The notes under the pieces were generated by a model. It had not been told where the DNA came from. It did not search any database and saw only the letters and a list, made by a program, of their open reading frames with translations. DNA of 64,000 nt, taken from the NCBI RefSeq assembly GCF_000015865.1, contig NC_009012.1:2163081-2227080 (forward strand), written 5' to 3'. Below, piece after piece: positions 37,260 to 46,767 of this stretch; the stretch's first letter is position 1; every line of letters starts with the position of its first letter. A program made the translations under genes and the position numbers. The DNA is from Acetivibrio thermocellus ATCC 27405. GTDB taxonomy: Bacteria; Bacillota; Clostridia; Acetivibrionales; Acetivibrionaceae.

Positions 37260-37958
37260 CTATCCCCCGTTCTTGCAAACAAAAAAAATCCTTTCACTTT
37301 TTGCCAAAGGTTTGTTAAATGTCATGTCATGATAGAGATTTACAAGAGTCAAGCCGCTCCATGCTATGATTTTTTTCAATTCGTCTATCTCATAGCATCT
37401 CTCATAATGAACCTCATCATACTTCTTGTAATACTTGCCTTCCTTGATAAAAAAAGTTATGTCAAATTCGCAAATTTTCTTTTTGCTGTCAAAACGGTTT
37501 TGCCATACATAGGTAATTTCATCGGAGATATCGTAAAACACGTTATCTTTAAGAATATTTCTGAACTTGTAAGGTGTATTAATATCAAATATAAAAAGCC
37601 CTCCGGGATTTAAATAGTTCTTTACAAGCTTCACAAGCCTTTTTACATCTTTTACGTAAAGCAAATAATTTATACTGTCCATCAGGCACACAATGGCATC
37701 CACCGTGCCGTACAATTCAAAATTCGACATATCCTGGTTAAGATAAAGAATATCTCTTCCCTCGGACTTCTTTTTGGCACAGTCCAACATATCCGGTGAC
37801 AAATCTATACCTATCATGTCATAGCCTCTTTTGTCCATCTCAATGCAGAAACTGCCCGTGCCGCATCCAAGGTCCGCTATTAAAGATGGCTTAACCCCGT
37901 TTATTTTAAAAATTTCTTCAATATAGTCCGCCCATTTTTTATAGTTCACATCGTACAT
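37260..37958 (-). CDS. Class I SAM-dependent methyltransferase
   Basis: A 232-aa cytosolic protein with the Rossmann SAM site: motif I IADLGCGTGSF, acidic residue in IGIDLSPDML, and a later DAIVCLMDSINYL. The C-terminal region (ITYVWQNRFDSKKK) resembles the broad group of small-molecule methyltransferases in clostridia. The substrate cannot be told. It is followed after 3 bp by the MGMT-type gene. Confidence 0.85.
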   Translation of the reverse strand: MYDVNYKKWADYIEEIFKINGVKPSLIADLGCGTGSFCIEMDKRGYDMIGIDLSPDMLDCAKKKSEGRDILYLNQDMSNFELYGTVDAIVCLMDSINYLLYVKDVKRLVKLVKNYLNPGGLFIFDINTPYKFRNILKDNVFYDISDEITYVWQNRFDSKKKICEFDITFFIKEGKYYKKYDEVHYERCYEIDELKKIIAWSGLTLVNLYHDMTFNKPLAKSERIFFVCKNGG

Positions 37959-38076
37959 TAATTTGTCATATATATAGGCAAAATCTCTATAGATATTTTA
38001 CACCCCCTAAAAAAACCGGCTAACCACATCAAACCGCCGGCAGGAATAATTATAACATAAATTCCGAAAAGGCGTC

Positions 38077-38112
38077 AAAAACGGGATGTATTTTTACCTA
38101 AAATACATCCCG
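38077..38112 (-). terminator. Terminator of the small spore protein gene
   Basis: CGGGATGTATTTT (38082-38094) and AAAATACATCCCG (38100-38112) form a perfect 13-bp stem; the minus strand continues into TTTTTGACG. Confidence 0.87.
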
Positions 38113-38172
38113 CCGCAAAAGTCATTGAAGCTTATGCCGTTATGTAATCTGTCCAGATTGCATTTACCCAAA

Positions 38173-38346
38173 TTAAGCTTGCTGACTTTTTTGCATTTGC
38201 ATCATTTTTTTCCTTTTGGTAATAAGACCTCCAATACGTCCCGTCTCTTTTGCAGTAAGGCTCTTCCATCCATTTTTGCTGACCTTTTCAAAAAGTCCCA
38301 GCTCCGTTATTATTTCATACTTTAATTTTTCATCCAAGTTTTCCAC
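38173..38346 (-). CDS. Small acid-soluble spore protein, alpha/beta type
   Basis: About 57 aa. LKYEIITELGLFEKV and WKSLTAKETGRIGGLITKRKK match the alpha/beta SASP pattern, with the GPR protease site expected in the KYEI segment and the DNA-binding GxxGGxxTKR segment. These proteins coat and protect spore DNA. I start at a GTG at 38346, about 11 bases after GGAGG; a GTG four codons earlier overlaps the ribosome binding site. It belongs to the more diverged minor SASP group. The gene is monocistronic and should be expressed in the forespore. Confidence 0.82.
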   Translation of the reverse strand: MENLDEKLKYEIITELGLFEKVSKNGWKSLTAKETGRIGGLITKRKKMMQMQKSQQA

Positions 38347-38462
38347 TTCACCTCGCACCTCCCGTCGTTTCCGTTAAAATTAACCGTTAACCTTAGTATG
38401 TGTAAAACATTAAACAATATGCATCAAAAAGCACTTTTTTCAGGAGGTGTCGAGAGTTTAAA

Positions 38463-39752
38463 TCAGTCGATCTGTCCGTGTATTACCTCAACAGCTTTTT
38501 GAAGCTGGGTGTCATCTTCTCTTGGCACTTGTGAAACAGGCAAGTTTGAATACTTTTCATCCAGCTTAACCTCTATGTCCGGTTCTATCCCATCCTGGTG
38601 TATGCATACGCCGGATGGGGTAAAGTATCTTGCAATGGTAAACTTGAGGCCGGACCCGTCCTCAAGCGGCTCCACCGCCTGAACAAGCCCTTTTCCAAAG
38701 GTTCTGGTTCCTATCAGGGTTCCTTTATCGTGATCCTTTACGGCACCGGCCAAAATTTCCGAAGCGCTGGCGCTATTGCCGTTCACCAGTATTGCCAGAG
38801 GCATGCCAAGCTCCGTTGAATCCGATTTTTCTTCAATTCTGTTGCCCAATCGGTCTTCAGTATAAACAATCAATCCTTCCGGAAGCAGCCGGTCCGCTAT
38901 CGCACATACCTGCTTATAATCTCCGCCGGGATTATCCCTCAAATCTATTATCAATCCTTTGATATTCTTGGCAAGAAGCCCGTTTAGGTGGTCTCCAAAA
39001 TATTTTGCAATTTCACTGTCAAACATATTAATTTTTATGTATCCAATATCTTTGTCTATTAATTCACTGGTTATGTTCTCAATCTTTATCTTCTTTCTTA
39101 TTATGTCAAAATCCACGTATGTGCCTTCTGAAGGCCTAAATACCGTAATCTTCACCTTGGTATTTTCCTCACCTTTAATTATGCTTACAATATAGTCCTG
39201 GTCACTTATAGTTGTAACATCCTGGTCGTCAACTTTGACTATCTTGTCTCCCGGCATTATTCCCGCTTCTTTTGCCGGGGATCCGTTGAATGCCTCTACC
39301 ACAGTCATCAAGCCGTCAGAGTCCATATTTAGCGACACACCTATACCCACATAACTGCCGGATGTGCTTTCAGTGAAAACTTGCATTTGATCCTTTGTAA
39401 AATATACAGTATAAGGATCTTTCAAAGCACTTACCATCCCTGCAATAGCGCCTTCGAGCATTTGATTCTGGTCAACTTCTTGATAATAATGCGAAGTGAG
39501 GAGCTTTTTTACTTTGTTGTATTTCTTGATATTCTCAATATCAACGCTGTTTTTGTCAAAGGTTATTGCATAATCGGCATCAAATTTATTATTTGATTTC
39601 TTTTCAAAAACCTTTGCCTCCTCTTCGGACAGGACAACATATTTCGGATTTCTTTCATACCACTGAAGAAACCCGTATGCAGTTACAGTCGAGGAAAGCA
39701 AAGCAACCAAAATTAAAGGCAGAATTTTCGATGAAAAAATATTTTTATTCAA
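38463..39752 (-). CDS. C-terminal processing peptidase (S41, CtpA-type)
   Basis: A 429-aa protease anchored by an N-terminal helix (ILPLILVALLSSTVTAYGFL). A PDZ domain (about 130-215, SYVGIGVSLNMDSDGLMTVV) precedes the S41 domain with the catalytic Ser in NGNSASASEILAG and Lys in GTRTFGKGLVQ. These peptidases trim proteins at their C-termini outside the membrane, often regulating peptidoglycan hydrolases. It is the last of the ftsE-ftsX-M23-ctp set. Confidence 0.92.
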   Translation of the reverse strand: MNKNIFSSKILPLILVALLSSTVTAYGFLQWYERNPKYVVLSEEEAKVFEKKSNNKFDADYAITFDKNSVDIENIKKYNKVKKLLTSHYYQEVDQNQMLEGAIAGMVSALKDPYTVYFTKDQMQVFTESTSGSYVGIGVSLNMDSDGLMTVVEAFNGSPAKEAGIMPGDKIVKVDDQDVTTISDQDYIVSIIKGEENTKVKITVFRPSEGTYVDFDIIRKKIKIENITSELIDKDIGYIKINMFDSEIAKYFGDHLNGLLAKNIKGLIIDLRDNPGGDYKQVCAIADRLLPEGLIVYTEDRLGNRIEEKSDSTELGMPLAILVNGNSASASEILAGAVKDHDKGTLIGTRTFGKGLVQAVEPLEDGSGLKFTIARYFTPSGVCIHQDGIEPDIEVKLDEKYSNLPVSQVPREDDTQLQKAVEVIHGQID

Positions 39753-39892
39753 TTTAAAAACACTCCCTTAAACTTTTATAAATTACAAGCAACAGCATAT
39801 TCGCCGATACTGCTTGATTTTACAAACCCATTTTAGTTTTATTTTATTATATCATATGCCTGATTTATTAATAATATTTTTATTGTCAAAAC

Positions 39893-39918
39893 AAAACTCG
39901 TACCTTAAAAAGTACGAG
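39893..39918 (-). terminator. Terminator after the M23 peptidase gene
   Basis: CTCGTAC (39897-39903) and GTACGAG (39912-39918); the minus strand continues into TTTTG. This suggests that ctp, 140 bp further, may have its own promoter. Confidence 0.7.
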
Positions 39919-39966
39919 CTTTACGTTTCATTTACAGAACTGTCACGGATGTCTGATTCTCTTGTT

Positions 39967-41094
39967 TTACGGCTTTACATAGTCGAGCGGATTTACCGGA
40001 GTGCCGTTCTTTCTTACCTCAAAGTGCAAGTGAGGCCCGGTGGCAAGTCCGGTGCTTCCTACTTTTGCAATCGTATCCCCGGCATTAACCGAATCGCCCA
40101 CTTTGACAAGCAGTTTGCTGCAATGGGCATACAATGTGGAAATTCCGCCTCCATGGTCCACAACCACTGTATAGCCGTATCCGTTCTGCCACCCTGACAT
40201 TATGACCACGCCTTTGTTGGCGGCTACTATCGATGTTCCGGTGGCTGCCGAAATATCTATACCTGTATGCATCTTATACACTTTGAGTATGGGATGAAGC
40301 CTGTTGCCAAAGTAAGATGAAATTTTGGTACTGCCAGGCAAAGGCCAGCGCATGGTTCCACCGGCGTAGCTTCCGCTTTGCTGAAGTTTTCTTATCTGAC
40401 CGGCAAGTTCATTTGACTGTTTTATCAACTCATTTTCCTGTTGTTCAAGTTTCTTAAGTTGGGCATTTATACTGTTTATTTGGCTGTCAAGCTTTGATCT
40501 TGCGACACTGAGCTCATTTAACGCCTTCAACGATTGTTCCGCTTTCTCTTTAACAGTATCCCGCTTCTCAACGGCCAGTTTCTTTTTAAACTCCACATCC
40601 GCTTTAGCCTGTTTGAGGTCCTCAATTATCTCTTTGTCCCTTTTGCTTATGGCTGCAACAAGTTCAAGTTTGTTCAGAAAATCAATAAAGTTTTTCGATT
40701 CTGCCAGTGTTTGAATATATGTAGCTCCGGAATTCTGATACATTACATTGATTCTTACTTTCAACAGTTCCAACTGCTTGTTGTATCTGTCTTCGCTTTC
40801 CTTTATCGCGGCATCTATTTCCTCTATATGTTTGTTCAGTTCTTCAACCTGCTGATTCAGTGAATTATATTCCCTGGTCTTTTCCGCCTGCTGTGACTCT
40901 ATTTTTTTCTTTTCACTCTCAATATTACTGAGTTTTTGCTTTTCCTCTTTCTTTTGTTTCGTAATGCTGTTTAATTTGCTGTCAACGGTATTTTTCTCCT
41001 TTTGTACATCGGAAATGGTTTTGGCAAATACAGGTATCATCAATGACGACAAAATCAACGCAAACGCTACAACCACCAATATTGCCTTCTTCAC
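39967..41094 (-). CDS. EnvC-like coiled-coil M23 peptidase
   Basis: A 375-aa secreted protein: signal peptide ([23 protein letters not shown]), a long coiled coil (about 28-245) and a LytM/M23 domain (about 255-375). The zinc motifs are intact: HTGIDIS (HxxxD) and HLHFEV (HxH), so unlike E. coli EnvC it may be an active endopeptidase. It follows ftsE-ftsX, whose complex opens such coiled-coil proteins by ATP-driven conformational change at the septum. Confidence 0.93.
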   Translation of the reverse strand: MKKAILVVVAFALILSSLMIPVFAKTISDVQKEKNTVDSKLNSITKQKKEEKQKLSNIESEKKKIESQQAEKTREYNSLNQQVEELNKHIEEIDAAIKESEDRYNKQLELLKVRINVMYQNSGATYIQTLAESKNFIDFLNKLELVAAISKRDKEIIEDLKQAKADVEFKKKLAVEKRDTVKEKAEQSLKALNELSVARSKLDSQINSINAQLKKLEQQENELIKQSNELAGQIRKLQQSGSYAGGTMRWPLPGSTKISSYFGNRLHPILKVYKMHTGIDISAATGTSIVAANKGVVIMSGWQNGYGYTVVVDHGGGISTLYAHCSKLLVKVGDSVNAGDTIAKVGSTGLATGPHLHFEVRKNGTPVNPLDYVKP

Positions 41095-41161
41095 CGTTCT
41101 GACCCCCTTGACTTACGTCATAAATTTATCTTTGGTTTATCATATAAACAGGCAAGTTGCT

Positions 41162-42046
41162 TTACACCCGCAAGTATTTTTGTATTGATATCACGCTTCC
41201 TAAAGCCCCCACAAACGCTCCCATCATACAGAATATGGAGATAAGCTTAAAACTCATATCCCTCATGCTGACCAGCTCAAGCATTGCCATGTCGTTCACT
41301 ATACTGCTTCCTCCGATTCTGTACACCAAATATATGATTACAAAGCTTATAAAGGCTCCAACCAGCCCGATTATAACTCCCTCAACAATAAAGGGCCATC
41401 TGATGAACCAGTCGGTAGCTCCTATGTATTTCATTATGTTGATTTCTCTTCTTCGGGCAAACACTGTAAGTTTAATAGTGTTGGAAATTATAAACACGGC
41501 TATGGCTGACAGTATAATTATAAGTGTGGTGCTTCCTATTTGCAATATTCGAAGTATTTTATTCACAAAATCTATAGCTTTTTGCGAATACTGCACACTG
41601 TCCACACCGGGATAATTCTTGTACCTTTCAACAACTTCCTCATAATCCTTTGAATTTTTGAGCTTTATAATAAATGAAACCGGCATGATGCTTTCGTCCA
41701 GGCCCTCAAGAATTTCCTTGTCTTCTCCGAGCATCTCCTTGGCCTTTTCAAAAGCTGCCGCTTTGTCAACCATCTGATATGATTCAATCCTCTCATCGCG
41801 GCTTATAGTCCACTGGAGCATTCCAACCTGGTAATCATCAAGGTTCGGATTGCAAAACACCTGCATTTCCGGCTGCTCTTTCAAAAACCGGGTATTGTGT
41901 TCTATATTCGCAGTCATCACCAGAAAGAATCCCAGTATTATGAGAGAAGCCGAAACTACTCCCATTGAAGCAAGGGACATAAGCACATTTCTATATGTAT
42001 TTACGAAACCTTCCTTAATAATATACTTGGTGGTTCTTAACTTCAT
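41162..42046 (-). CDS. ftsX: Cell-division protein FtsX
   Basis: A 294-aa membrane protein with the FtsX layout: short cytoplasmic start, helix 1 (VLMSLASMGVVSASLIILGFFLVMT), an extracellular loop of about 150 residues, then three helices at about 175-290 (IGSTTLIIILSAIAVFIISN and so on). It partners FtsE. The start overlaps the end of ftsE by 32 bp, which indicates translational coupling. It relays ATP hydrolysis to the M23 coiled-coil protein encoded next. Confidence 0.93.
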   Translation of the reverse strand: MKLRTTKYIIKEGFVNTYRNVLMSLASMGVVSASLIILGFFLVMTANIEHNTRFLKEQPEMQVFCNPNLDDYQVGMLQWTISRDERIESYQMVDKAAAFEKAKEMLGEDKEILEGLDESIMPVSFIIKLKNSKDYEEVVERYKNYPGVDSVQYSQKAIDFVNKILRILQIGSTTLIIILSAIAVFIISNTIKLTVFARRREINIMKYIGATDWFIRWPFIVEGVIIGLVGAFISFVIIYLVYRIGGSSIVNDMAMLELVSMRDMSFKLISIFCMMGAFVGALGSVISIQKYLRV

Positions 42047-42722
42047 CTTCGTACTGTCCTTTCTCCTGATCTCTTACTATTACTCCTTTGTCAAGAGCAA
42101 TTACACGCTTTTTCATCGCATCCACAATACTCTTTTCATGGGTGGCAACAATTACTGTAGTTCCCCGGTAATTTACTTCCGCAAGAAGCTTCATTATCTC
42201 CCACGATGTCTCAGGGTCGAGATTTCCGGTAGGCTCATCCGCGATCAAAAGAGACGGGTTGTTTACCAATGCCCGTGCCAGAGCGACCCTTTGCTGTTCA
42301 CCGCCGGATAACTGGTGGGGATAAGCTTTAGCTTTTTTGCTGAGCCCAACCAGTGCAAGAGCCATAGGCACCTGTCTCCTTATTTCTTTAGGAAGCGCCT
42401 CGGTAATCTGCATCGCAAACTCCACATTTTCATACACGGTTTTATTGGGGAGAAGTCTAAAATCCTGAAATACGACACCAAGACTCCTTCTTAAAAAGGG
42501 TATGTCTTTTCTGGTCATCTTGGAAAGCTCATAACCGTTTACAAAGACTTCCCCTTCCGTAGGGTCTTCTTCTTTTAATATAAGTTTGAGCAAAGTAGAT
42601 TTGCCGGAGCCGCTGGGTCCGACAAAAAATGCAAATTCGCCTTTATTTATGGTAAGGTTGATATTATTCAACGCCAATGTACCGTTTGGGTATCTTTTTG
42701 AAACTCCTCTATACTCTACCAC
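42015..42722 (-). CDS. ftsE: Cell-division ATP-binding protein FtsE
   Basis: A 235-aa ABC ATPase with Walker [11 protein letters not shown] loop VFQDFRLL, signature [15 protein letters not shown] and Walker [13 protein letters not shown]. The last residues are typical of FtsE of Gram-positive bacteria. The start is a GTG at 42722, with AAGGAGGT four bases upstream; the frame extends 20 codons further without a site. It forms the ATPase of the FtsEX complex that controls septal peptidoglycan hydrolysis. Confidence 0.93.
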   Translation of the reverse strand: MVEYRGVSKRYPNGTLALNNINLTINKGEFAFFVGPSGSGKSTLLKLILKEEDPTEGEVFVNGYELSKMTRKDIPFLRRSLGVVFQDFRLLPNKTVYENVEFAMQITEALPKEIRRQVPMALALVGLSKKAKAYPHQLSGGEQQRVALARALVNNPSLLIADEPTGNLDPETSWEIMKLLAEVNYRGTTVIVATHEKSIVDAMKKRVIALDKGVIVRDQEKGQYEDEVKNHQVYY

Positions 42723-42845
42723 GTTGACCTCCTTAAAGTCAATCGTCCGGACTTTGGTCCGGTGCATTTTTCTTTCGTGCAATATTTTTTCTCTGCAATA
42801 TTTTATCTTATTAATTTATTTTTTGCAATTGCCGATAAGACAAAT

Positions 42846-42869
42846 AAGGACATTTCAAAACAAGTCCTT
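42846..42869 (-). terminator. Possible weak terminator after the CdaR-type gene
   Basis: AAGGAC (42846-42851) and GTCCTT (42864-42869) with a 12-base loop, followed on the minus strand by ATTTGTCTT. Confidence 0.4.
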
Positions 42870-42896
42870 ACAGTTTCAAATACTAAAATTTAAGTG

Positions 42897-43982
42897 CTAT
42901 ACAAGGGCTTGATTACTGTCAAGATATTTTTTTACCAGCATGGCAACTTTGAATATTATTGCATCGTCAAACAATCTAAGGTCAAGGCCTGTAATTTTTT
43001 GAATCTTATCCAGTCTGTACACAAGGGTGTTTCGATGAACATAAAGCTGCCTTGAAGTTTCACTTACATTAAGATTGTTTTCAAAAAATTTGTTAATCGT
43101 ATACATCGTCTCGGAATCCAAAGCTTCAAAGGAGCCTTCCTTGAACACCTCTTTTAAAAACAGCTTGCACAATGTCGGAGGAAGCTGATATATGAGCCTT
43201 CCTATCCCAAGTCTGTTGTAATCCACAATACTCTTTTCGCTGTCAAAAATGCCTCCTATAAGCAGCGCCATCTGTGCTTCTTTGAAAGAACGTCCTATAT
43301 CCTTTATATTGTCAACAACCGTGCCGATTCCAACCCTGGCTTTAATCATTCCCTCCGTGGACAAAGTATCAATAATAACTTTGGAAATTTTGTTTATCTC
43401 CTTGTAGTCATAGTCCGGCTTCAACTCTTTTATAAGCACAACTTTCTCATCGTCAAGCACTACAACAAAGTCTTTGTTTTTAACCGGAAAAAGCCCTTCA
43501 ATTATCTCGTGGGCATAAATATCTTTTGCCTTTTCGGTTTCCACAAGAAAAACCACTCTGTTTACATTATTTTGAAGGTGCAACTCCTTTGCCCTCAAAG
43601 TGATATCTCCTGGAAGAATATTATCCATTATAATTCCTTTTATAAAACTGATCTTATCATATTTCTCGTCAAAATAATTCTTTACGTTAATGGTATTAAT
43701 CGATATCAACGCAAGAAATTTTTGGCTGTTTTCAGAATCCGAATCAATAAACGTAATAAATTCAAGTTTGTTCTTTATGTATACCTTCTGAAACGTTTGT
43801 CCGTCAATCACCACAAACTGATCTTTGGACCTCATTATCTCAGATACCAGTGAACTGCTCTGTCCCACTTTCTTTTCATCTGAGCAGGCCAAAATAAGAC
43901 CTGTGTCATCCATTATCCCAAACTCCGAATCTATTACGTCCTTTATTTGATTTACAAGATTCTGATATATCTTTACAGACAT
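42897..43982 (-). CDS. CdaR/PucR-type transcriptional regulator
   Basis: A 361-aa regulator. The N-terminal region (about 1-120) resembles the CdaR sugar-diacid-binding domain (YQNLVNQIKDVIDSEFGIMDD), the middle a GGDEF-like PucR linker, and the C-terminus a PucR helix-turn-helix (NLNVSETSRQLYVHRNTLVYRL). Such proteins activate sugar-acid, amino-acid or purine catabolism. I start at the ATG at 43982, which has GGGAAGG upstream; the frame is open another 25 codons. It lies directly downstream of the MsmX-type ATPase gene but after a terminator. Confidence 0.83.
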   Translation of the reverse strand: MSVKIYQNLVNQIKDVIDSEFGIMDDTGLILACSDEKKVGQSSSLVSEIMRSKDQFVVIDGQTFQKVYIKNKLEFITFIDSDSENSQKFLALISINTINVKNYFDEKYDKISFIKGIIMDNILPGDITLRAKELHLQNNVNRVVFLVETEKAKDIYAHEIIEGLFPVKNKDFVVVLDDEKVVLIKELKPDYDYKEINKISKVIIDTLSTEGMIKARVGIGTVVDNIKDIGRSFKEAQMALLIGGIFDSEKSIVDYNRLGIGRLIYQLPPTLCKLFLKEVFKEGSFEALDSETMYTINKFFENNLNVSETSRQLYVHRNTLVYRLDKIQKITGLDLRLFDDAIIFKVAMLVKKYLDSNQALV

Positions 43983-44120
43983 CCAAATCCTTCCCTTTTT
44001 ATCAGCTGGTAAAAAGCAAAGGGTACTTTCAGAGCTTTGCTCCTTGAACAAACTCAATTTATCTATCTTGCAATTTAATTTCTCTGAAACCCCTATATTT
44101 TATTATACACAAAATAAAAT

Positions 44121-44156
44121 AAAAAAGGAAAGATTCAAATAAATCTTTCCTTTTTT
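44121..44156. terminator. Bidirectional terminator
   Basis: AAAAAAGGAAAGATT (44121-44135) and AATCTTTCCTTTTTT (44142-44156): perfect 15-bp inverted repeat with T tracts both ways, 18 bp after the ABC ATPase stop codon. Confidence 0.85.
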
Positions 44157-44174
44157 ATTTTTATATTTATTTCA

Positions 44175-45287
44175 TTAGTTCATTATTGTTTTTTCAGTTT
44201 CCTTGTCAAAGAGATGAATCTTGTTGGCATCAAAAGCAACCTTAATCACATCGCCCGGTCTAGCCTTTGATCTCGGATTAACTCTTGCAGTAAACTCAAA
44301 GTCATCTATTACCATGTAAATCAATGTTTCGGAACCGAGCATTTCAACAACTTCAACTCTTCCCTCTACAACATTCTCAGACATTGATTCAAGATAAATC
44401 TCTTCATCACGAATGTTTTCAGGACGTATACCCATTACCACTTCTCTGCCCACATATTCGCTGGACTCAAGCTTCTTTGCCTTTCCTTCCGGAAGTTTAA
44501 TATCCTGTTTTCCAAACAGAAGGTGCATTTCATCCCCGCGTTTTTCAATTCTTGCATTTACAAAGTTCATCTGCGGGCTTCCGATAAATCCTGCTACGAA
44601 CATGTTGCAAGGTCTCTCATAAAGATTTGTAGGAGTATCAACCTGTTGAATGTATCCGTCTTTCATAACAACAATTCTTGTACCCATCGTCAAAGCTTCT
44701 GTCTGGTCGTGAGTAACGTAGATGAATGTTGTCTGAAGTCTCTGGTGCAGCTTGCTGATTTCGGTTCTCATCTGAACTCTGAGTTTTGCGTCAAGGTTTG
44801 ACAGAGGCTCATCCATCAAGAATACCTTAGGATTACGAACTATGGCACGTCCAAGCGCAACCCTCTGTCTCTGACCTCCGGACAATGCCTTCGGCTTTCT
44901 TTCCAGCAAGTGTTCTATGTCAAGAATCTTTGCAGCCTCCAAAACTCTCCTCTTAATCTCATCTTTGGGAACTTTTCTAAGCTTCAATCCAAATGCCATG
45001 TTGTCAAACACAGACATATGCGGATACAAAGCGTAGTTCTGGAAAACCATCGCTATATCTCTATCTTTAGGTGCCACGTCGTTGACCAGTTTGTCACCTA
45101 TATAAAGCTCACCTTCCGTAATTTCTTCCAATCCGGCAACCATTCTCAATGTTGTAGTTTTTCCACATCCAGACGGTCCTACCAATATAATAAATTCCTT
45201 GTCTTCAATATCCAAATTAAAGTCGTTTACCGCAGTAACCCCACCTGGATATCTTTTGTACACACCTTTAAGTTTAACGCTTGCCAT
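44175..45287 (-). CDS. MsmX/UgpC-type sugar ABC transporter ATPase
   Basis: A 370-aa ABC ATPase with Walker A GPSGCGKTT, signature LSGGQRQRVALGRAI, Walker B VFLMDEPLSNLDAKL, and a C-terminal TOBE/OB extension (GIRPENIRDEE, YVGREVVMG) that marks carbohydrate-uptake CUT1 ATPases. It is an orphan: no permease or binding protein is nearby, which is typical of the shared MsmX type that energises several sugar transporters. In C. thermocellum it could power cellodextrin uptake; that is inferred from family and organism. Start at 45287 with GGGAGGG upstream. Confidence 0.88.
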   Translation of the reverse strand: MASVKLKGVYKRYPGGVTAVNDFNLDIEDKEFIILVGPSGCGKTTTLRMVAGLEEITEGELYIGDKLVNDVAPKDRDIAMVFQNYALYPHMSVFDNMAFGLKLRKVPKDEIKRRVLEAAKILDIEHLLERKPKALSGGQRQRVALGRAIVRNPKVFLMDEPLSNLDAKLRVQMRTEISKLHQRLQTTFIYVTHDQTEALTMGTRIVVMKDGYIQQVDTPTNLYERPCNMFVAGFIGSPQMNFVNARIEKRGDEMHLLFGKQDIKLPEGKAKKLESSEYVGREVVMGIRPENIRDEEIYLESMSENVVEGRVEVVEMLGSETLIYMVIDDFEFTARVNPRSKARPGDVIKVAFDANKIHLFDKETEKTIMN

Positions 45288-45569
45288 TTCTTTCCCTCCC
45301 AATTATTTTACGAGCATTAGTTTCAATGATATAAATATAACACGTAATTCAATCCTTCAACTAGTATACAAATTCACAAAAATTATTTTAGTATTTAGTT
45401 ACTTTGCATAAAGGTAAATCCGTATTTTATGTTGTCAGCACGGTCCTTAAGGGCTTTTAAGGGCCTGTATCGGAAAAAAATTTTTATGTCTTTAGCTTTT
45501 TTGTAAATATTTGCGGTGTATATTTTAAGCATTTTATATGGAAATACAAATTTTTGATAAAAATCAATA

Positions 45570-45598
45570 TTGAATTTTTATGCACAGAAATGTATAAT
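45570..45598 (+). promoter_or_regulatory. argC promoter with ArgR operator (ARG boxes)
   Basis: TTGAAT (45570-45575), 17-bp spacer, TATAAT (45593-45598). TGAATTTTTATGCA (45571-45584) fits the ARG-box consensus TGNAT-N4-ATNCA, and TGTATAATTATAAA, 20 bp on, is a weaker second box. Arginine-bound ArgR would cover both the -35 and -10. The same layout occurs before argD. The rest of the 380-bp divergent gap shows nothing I can name. Confidence 0.7.
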
Positions 45599-45668
45599 TA
45601 TAAAATCAATTGTCAAATTAATTCGATATTTTTATTGCAAAAAAGCTTTTGGCTGGGAGGGTATTTAA

Positions 45669-46709
45669 ATGGCAAGTGTAGGAATTATAGGAGCTACCGG
45701 TTATGTTGGAACAGAAATTGTTCGACTTCTTCAAAATCATCCGGATATAAACATTACTTCTGTCGTATCCCACAACTTTGCGGGGCAGAAGATATCGGAC
45801 ATATACCCAAATCTTAAGAATGTTTTTGAAATGGAATGCGATGAGCTTGATATAGATAAAATTGCCGACAAAGCTGAAGTGTTTGTCACTGCGCTTCCTC
45901 ACGGCATATCAAAGGAAGTGATACCCAAGCTTGTTGAAAAAGGTAAAAGAATAGTTGACCACAGCGGCGATTTTCGCTACAAGTCTGTTGAAGTGTATGA
46001 AAAATGGTACAACGCTACCCATGGAATGCCGCATCTTTTGAAACTTTCGGCATATGGTCTGCCTGAGCTTCACAGAGAAGAAATAAAAAATGCACAGATA
46101 ATAGGCAATCCCGGCTGTTATCCGACTTGTTCGATACTGGCGCTGGCTCCGTTAGTCAAAAACAGACTTGTTGACACAAAAAATATCATAATTGACGCAG
46201 CTTCCGGAGTTTCGGGAGCCGGAAGAAAAACCGATCTTCCCTACCAGTTCTGCGAGTGTGACGAAAATTTCAAAGCATACAGTGTTTCAAACCACAGGCA
46301 TACCTCTGAAATTGAGCAGGAGCTCTCTCTTTTGGCAGAAGAGGAAATTACCGTTTCGTTCACTCCTCATCTTGTACCAATGAAAAGAGGAATGCTTGCA
46401 ACCATTTATGCAAATTTGAACTGTGAAAAATCAACATCGGAATTAATTGAGCTGTATAAGGAATATTATAAAAATGAATATTTTGTGAGGATACTGGATG
46501 AAGGCAAACTTCCTGAAACCAAATTTGTAGCCGGATCAAACTTTATTGACATCGGTCTTGTTGTGGATAAGCGTTTAAACAGGGTTGTCATCCTCTCTGC
46601 CATTGACAATTTGGGCAAAGGTGCTGCAGGTCAAGCCGTCCAGGTTCTCAATATATTGTTCGGGCTTCCCGAGCACAGAGGTCTGACCAATCCCGGTTTC
46701 TACCTATAA
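45669..46709 (+). CDS. argC: N-acetyl-gamma-glutamyl-phosphate reductase
   Basis: A 346-aa NADPH-dependent enzyme, third step of arginine synthesis (acetylglutamyl phosphate to acetylglutamate semialdehyde). N-terminal nucleotide-binding loop GIIGATGYVGTE; catalytic Cys in GNPGCYPTCS; SGVSGAGRK, FTPHLVPMKRGM and the C-terminal NLGKGAAGQAVQ match ArgC type 1. GGGAGGG nine bases before the ATG. It opens the arginine cluster, 50-60 bp before argB; argJ, which commonly follows argC, is absent here. Confidence 0.96.
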   Translation: MASVGIIGATGYVGTEIVRLLQNHPDINITSVVSHNFAGQKISDIYPNLKNVFEMECDELDIDKIADKAEVFVTALPHGISKEVIPKLVEKGKRIVDHSGDFRYKSVEVYEKWYNATHGMPHLLKLSAYGLPELHREEIKNAQIIGNPGCYPTCSILALAPLVKNRLVDTKNIIIDAASGVSGAGRKTDLPYQFCECDENFKAYSVSNHRHTSEIEQELSLLAEEEITVSFTPHLVPMKRGMLATIYANLNCEKSTSELIELYKEYYKNEYFVRILDEGKLPETKFVAGSNFIDIGLVVDKRLNRVVILSAIDNLGKGAAGQAVQVLNILFGLPEHRGLTNPGFYL

Positions 46710-46767
46710 ATATATAGATATTAATAAATATAACAATATAACAAATATACTATAACGTTTGGAGGGT

